A DNA stretch of 16,970 nucleotides from BPJO01 sp037189665 (GTDB lineage: Bacteria; Planctomycetota; Phycisphaerae; Tepidisphaerales; Tepidisphaeraceae). The notes beneath the pieces are model-generated. The model worked only from the letters and a program-made list of their open reading frames with translations. It did not search any database and was not told the DNA's origin. The stretch spans positions 1 to 16,970 of the forward strand of contig JBBCIV010000156.1 in NCBI GenBank assembly GCA_037189665.1, read 5' to 3'. This document shows, piece after piece, positions 15,490 through 16,970 of the stretch. The translations under genes and the position numbers were made by a program. Each line of letters begins with the position of its first letter. Position 1 is the stretch's first letter.

Positions 15490-15522
15490 CGTGGTCCACG
15501 TCCCACCTCATCGGAGACCACG
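15490..15522 (-). repeat. Inverted repeat downstream of the PEP-CTERM gene
   Basis: CGTGGTC at 15490-15496 is the reverse complement of GACCACG at 15516-15522. A second palindrome, ACGTGG-T-CCACGT at 15489-15501, overlaps the first arm, so two pairings compete. No T-run follows on the minus strand. It could be a 3' stabilising structure or a binding site. Confidence 0.35.
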
Positions 15523-15539
15523 CACACCGTCGCCTAGCG

Positions 15540-16529
15540 TCACGACTTACGACGACGGCCAAGCAAGCCCGTCATCGCCATGGCAAAGATGCCAAGCGTT
15601 GTCGGCTCGGGCACCAGGGCAGCGAAGGACGTCGGCGTTTCGCCGGTGTAGATGCGGAACATGTCGAAATCCTGCGAATAAGGCCGATTGCTGGCATCCC
15701 TGTGCCCGAAGACGATCGTCGCTGGATTAAACCCTTGGCTCTCCGTCAGTTTGAAGGTTGCCTCGCCGATGAGATGGGTGTCCAGCGTCGTGTTAATCGG
15801 CGTGTCTCCTTCCGCGACAAACAACCTGACACGAATCACGTCTTGATTTTCCGTCGCGAACGTGGCGCCGATGTGGTAGACGGTGTTCGCGGCAATCGTG
15901 AACTTCGAGCCCTCTCCGATATTCAATATGTTCGCGAATGTCCCGTTGTTGAACTGCGCCGAATTCTGGACGTTCGTGAATTGGGAAAACGGATCGCCGT
16001 AACTCGAGAACAGGCCGAGGGTGACCGCACTGTCATCTCCACGATCGGATGATTCCAGACGCAAACCCAGCCTGCGATCCAAGCCAGTCGCCGCACCATA
16101 CGTTGTGTCCACATCTCCTATCGCCGCCAAACGATTACCTGGGCCGGAGTTGGTGCCAGTAATGTCAACAGAGGATCGAAAAAAGAAGTCGAAACCGCCA
16201 ACCATGTTGGTTTGGCCGCCGCTGTTGGTCGTGATGCCGTTGAAACCATTCGTGCCCGTTGGCGTGAGCCGTGATCCAATGGCCTGATTCGAAGTGAGAT
16301 CAAAGCTCAGAAAACCGCCGTCTCCCATGGTGGGAGTGGTGTCGATACCGACAGTCGACCCGAGACTGGGATTCGGATTCCACACCGCCGCCGTACCTCC
16401 TATCACACCGTTGATCGTGTTTCCCGTGTTGCTGTTGAAATCGACCTGGTACGTGATCGCCCCCTGACCAACATAAGTGATGCCGGCGATCATCGCCAAC
16501 GCTGCCCCAGCTATGACGTTCCTACTCAT
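15540..16529 (-). CDS. PEP-CTERM sorting-domain secreted protein
   Basis: A 329-residue protein with AGGAGG six bases upstream of its ATG. Residues 1-23 form a signal peptide (MSRNVIAGAALAMIAGITYV). The C-terminus is a complete PEP-CTERM tail: VPEPTTLGIF starts at 306, then a hydrophobic segment AMAMTGLLG, then the basic RRRKS end. In known systems this tail is recognised and removed by an exosortase, which places the protein at the surface or in the extracellular matrix; no exosortase is in the window. The body (about 24-300) is rich in Gly, Thr and Asn with alternating beta-like strands, for example FDFFFRSSV, LGLRLESS and FTIAANTVYHIGATF, and may be a LamG/jelly-roll fold, but I do not recognise it with confidence. 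It follows the regulator gene after 231 nt and has its own candidate promoter. Confidence 0.93.
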   Translation of the reverse strand: MSRNVIAGAALAMIAGITYVGQGAITYQVDFNSNTGNTINGVIGGTAAVWNPNPSLGSTVGIDTTPTMGDGGFLSFDLTSNQAIGSRLTPTGTNGFNGITTNSGGQTNMVGGFDFFFRSSVDITGTNSGPGNRLAAIGDVDTTYGAATGLDRRLGLRLESSDRGDDSAVTLGLFSSYGDPFSQFTNVQNSAQFNNGTFANILNIGEGSKFTIAANTVYHIGATFATENQDVIRVRLFVAEGDTPINTTLDTHLIGEATFKLTESQGFNPATIVFGHRDASNRPYSQDFDMFRIYTGETPTSFAALVPEPTTLGIFAMAMTGLLGRRRKS

Positions 16530-16535
16530 ACTCTG

Positions 16536-16541
16536 CCTCCT
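16536..16541 (-). promoter_or_regulatory. Consensus Shine-Dalgarno AGGAGG for the PEP-CTERM gene
   Basis: A perfect AGGAGG on the minus strand lies six bases from the ATG at 16529. It is the strongest ribosome-binding site in the window. Confidence 0.8.
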
Positions 16542-16593
16542 GCGGATTGATCCGCCAATTATCCTCTCGAACTCTCAAAAGATGTGTTTCTCA

Positions 16594-16623
16594 ACTATCG
16601 CTAAAACAACTGTTTATTGTAAA
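16594..16623 (-). promoter_or_regulatory. Candidate sigma-70-like promoter for the PEP-CTERM gene
   Basis: In a short AT-rich stretch the minus strand has TTTACA (16623-16618), an 18-base spacer and GATAGT (16599-16594), matching five and four of six consensus positions. It would give a leader of roughly 60 nt. The AT-richness stands out against the high-GC surroundings. Planctomycete promoters are poorly defined, so this is tentative. Confidence 0.35.
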
Positions 16624-16674
16624 AACGCGACATGCTTGTTTCCGCTTAGTTCATCCTGATCCCTCCGATCCCCG

Positions 16675-16694
16675 CGGACGGCTCTCGCCGTCCG
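16675..16694 (-). terminator. Strong hairpin with GNRA loop downstream of the LacI-type gene
   Basis: The minus strand reads CGGACGGC-GAGA-GCCGTCCG, an eight-base-pair perfect stem closed by a GAGA (GNRA) tetraloop. It starts 66 nt after the regulator's stop codon. No T-run follows, so it is either a non-canonical terminator or a 3' stabilising structure. An upstream copy of one arm (16732-16738) offers an alternative pairing. Confidence 0.45.
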
Positions 16695-16760
16695 GATGTA
16701 GTCTCGCCCACTTCACACATCCCCATAACGAGCCGTCCTCGCACGAGGTGTACGATCCCG

Positions 16761-16970
16761 CTACTCCGCCACCTCGTCGTCGAACACCGGCGGAATGACC
16801 GCCACCGGCGACACGTCTCCGGCGCGGCGCAACTGATCGATTGACGCGATGCAGGCCTCCAGCACTTGCCCAGCATCGAAGCCGATTCGCTTCACAGGCA
16901 CCGCTCCGTGGGGCGGCCACGGGAAATTGCTATGCGCGACAACGTCGATGTCGATCGAGACTTTCACGCC
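16761..16970 (-). CDS. LacI/PurR-type transcriptional regulator, C-terminal fragment (5' end beyond window)
   Basis: Only the last 69 residues and the TAG stop are present; the frame is open through the window edge. The fragment begins GVKVSIDIDVVAHSNFPWP, which fits the end of the periplasmic-binding-protein-like effector domain of LacI/PurR-family regulators (a G-V-P-D-D-hydrophobic-V-hydrophobic strand). It continues with VKRIGFDAGQVLEACIASID, the usual penultimate helix, and ends VIPPVFDDEVAE. The DNA-binding domain would be upstream, so whether it is a LacI or a GntR-type fusion cannot be told. Such regulators respond to sugars. Its position at the head of a same-strand run of secreted genes makes it a plausible local regulator, but no operator was identified. 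Confidence 0.75.
   Translation of the reverse strand, partial: GVKVSIDIDVVAHSNFPWPPHGAVPVKRIGFDAGQVLEACIASIDQLRRAGDVSPVAVIPPVFDDEVAE

Overview
The window is high-GC bacterial DNA in which every supported gene lies on the minus strand, so the locus is transcribed from right to left. The gene set points to a planctomycete, probably of the Phycisphaerae/Tepidisphaerales type. This is inferred from the mix of a PEP-CTERM surface protein, a prepilin-like protein with an RGFTLVELLVVIGIIAVLIS leader, a giant extracellular protein with an N-terminal LEPR-XLL-like motif, and very large secreted beta-propeller proteins. No rRNA, tRNA, CRISPR array, transposase or integrase was found.

Layout in transcription order: (1) 16970-16761, the last 69 residues of a LacI/PurR-type regulator, cut by the window edge. 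(2) 16529-15540, a 329-residue PEP-CTERM secreted protein with a clear Shine-Dalgarno and an AT-rich candidate promoter. (3) 15272-14394, a 292-residue prepilin-like (DUF1559-type) protein. (4) 14287-10442, a 1281-residue secreted protein with CBM9/DOMON-like domains at both ends around a FlgD-like Ig domain and a beta-propeller. (5) 10377-9319, a GTG-started medium-chain dehydrogenase that lacks both zinc sites. (6) 9290-4827, a 1487-residue secreted relative of gene 4. (7) 4661 to beyond base 1, a protein of at least 1553 residues with a LEPR-XLL-like leader, a LamG-like domain, a right-handed beta-helix, a FlgD-like Ig domain, a beta-propeller and a tandem FN3 array that runs off the window.

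Genes 4, 5 and 6 are closely spaced (64 and 28 nt) and probably form an operon; gene 7 follows after a 165-nt leader with two perfect hairpins. The three giant proteins share a FlgD-Ig plus propeller core, and two of them also share an EF-hand-type calcium loop in the propeller. My reading, which is inference, is a regulator-linked set of surface or extracellular carbohydrate-binding proteins with one cytoplasmic oxidoreductase. No glycoside hydrolase or polysaccharide lyase active site, transporter, exosortase or secretion ATPase is visible, so the substrate and the role of the set are unknown.
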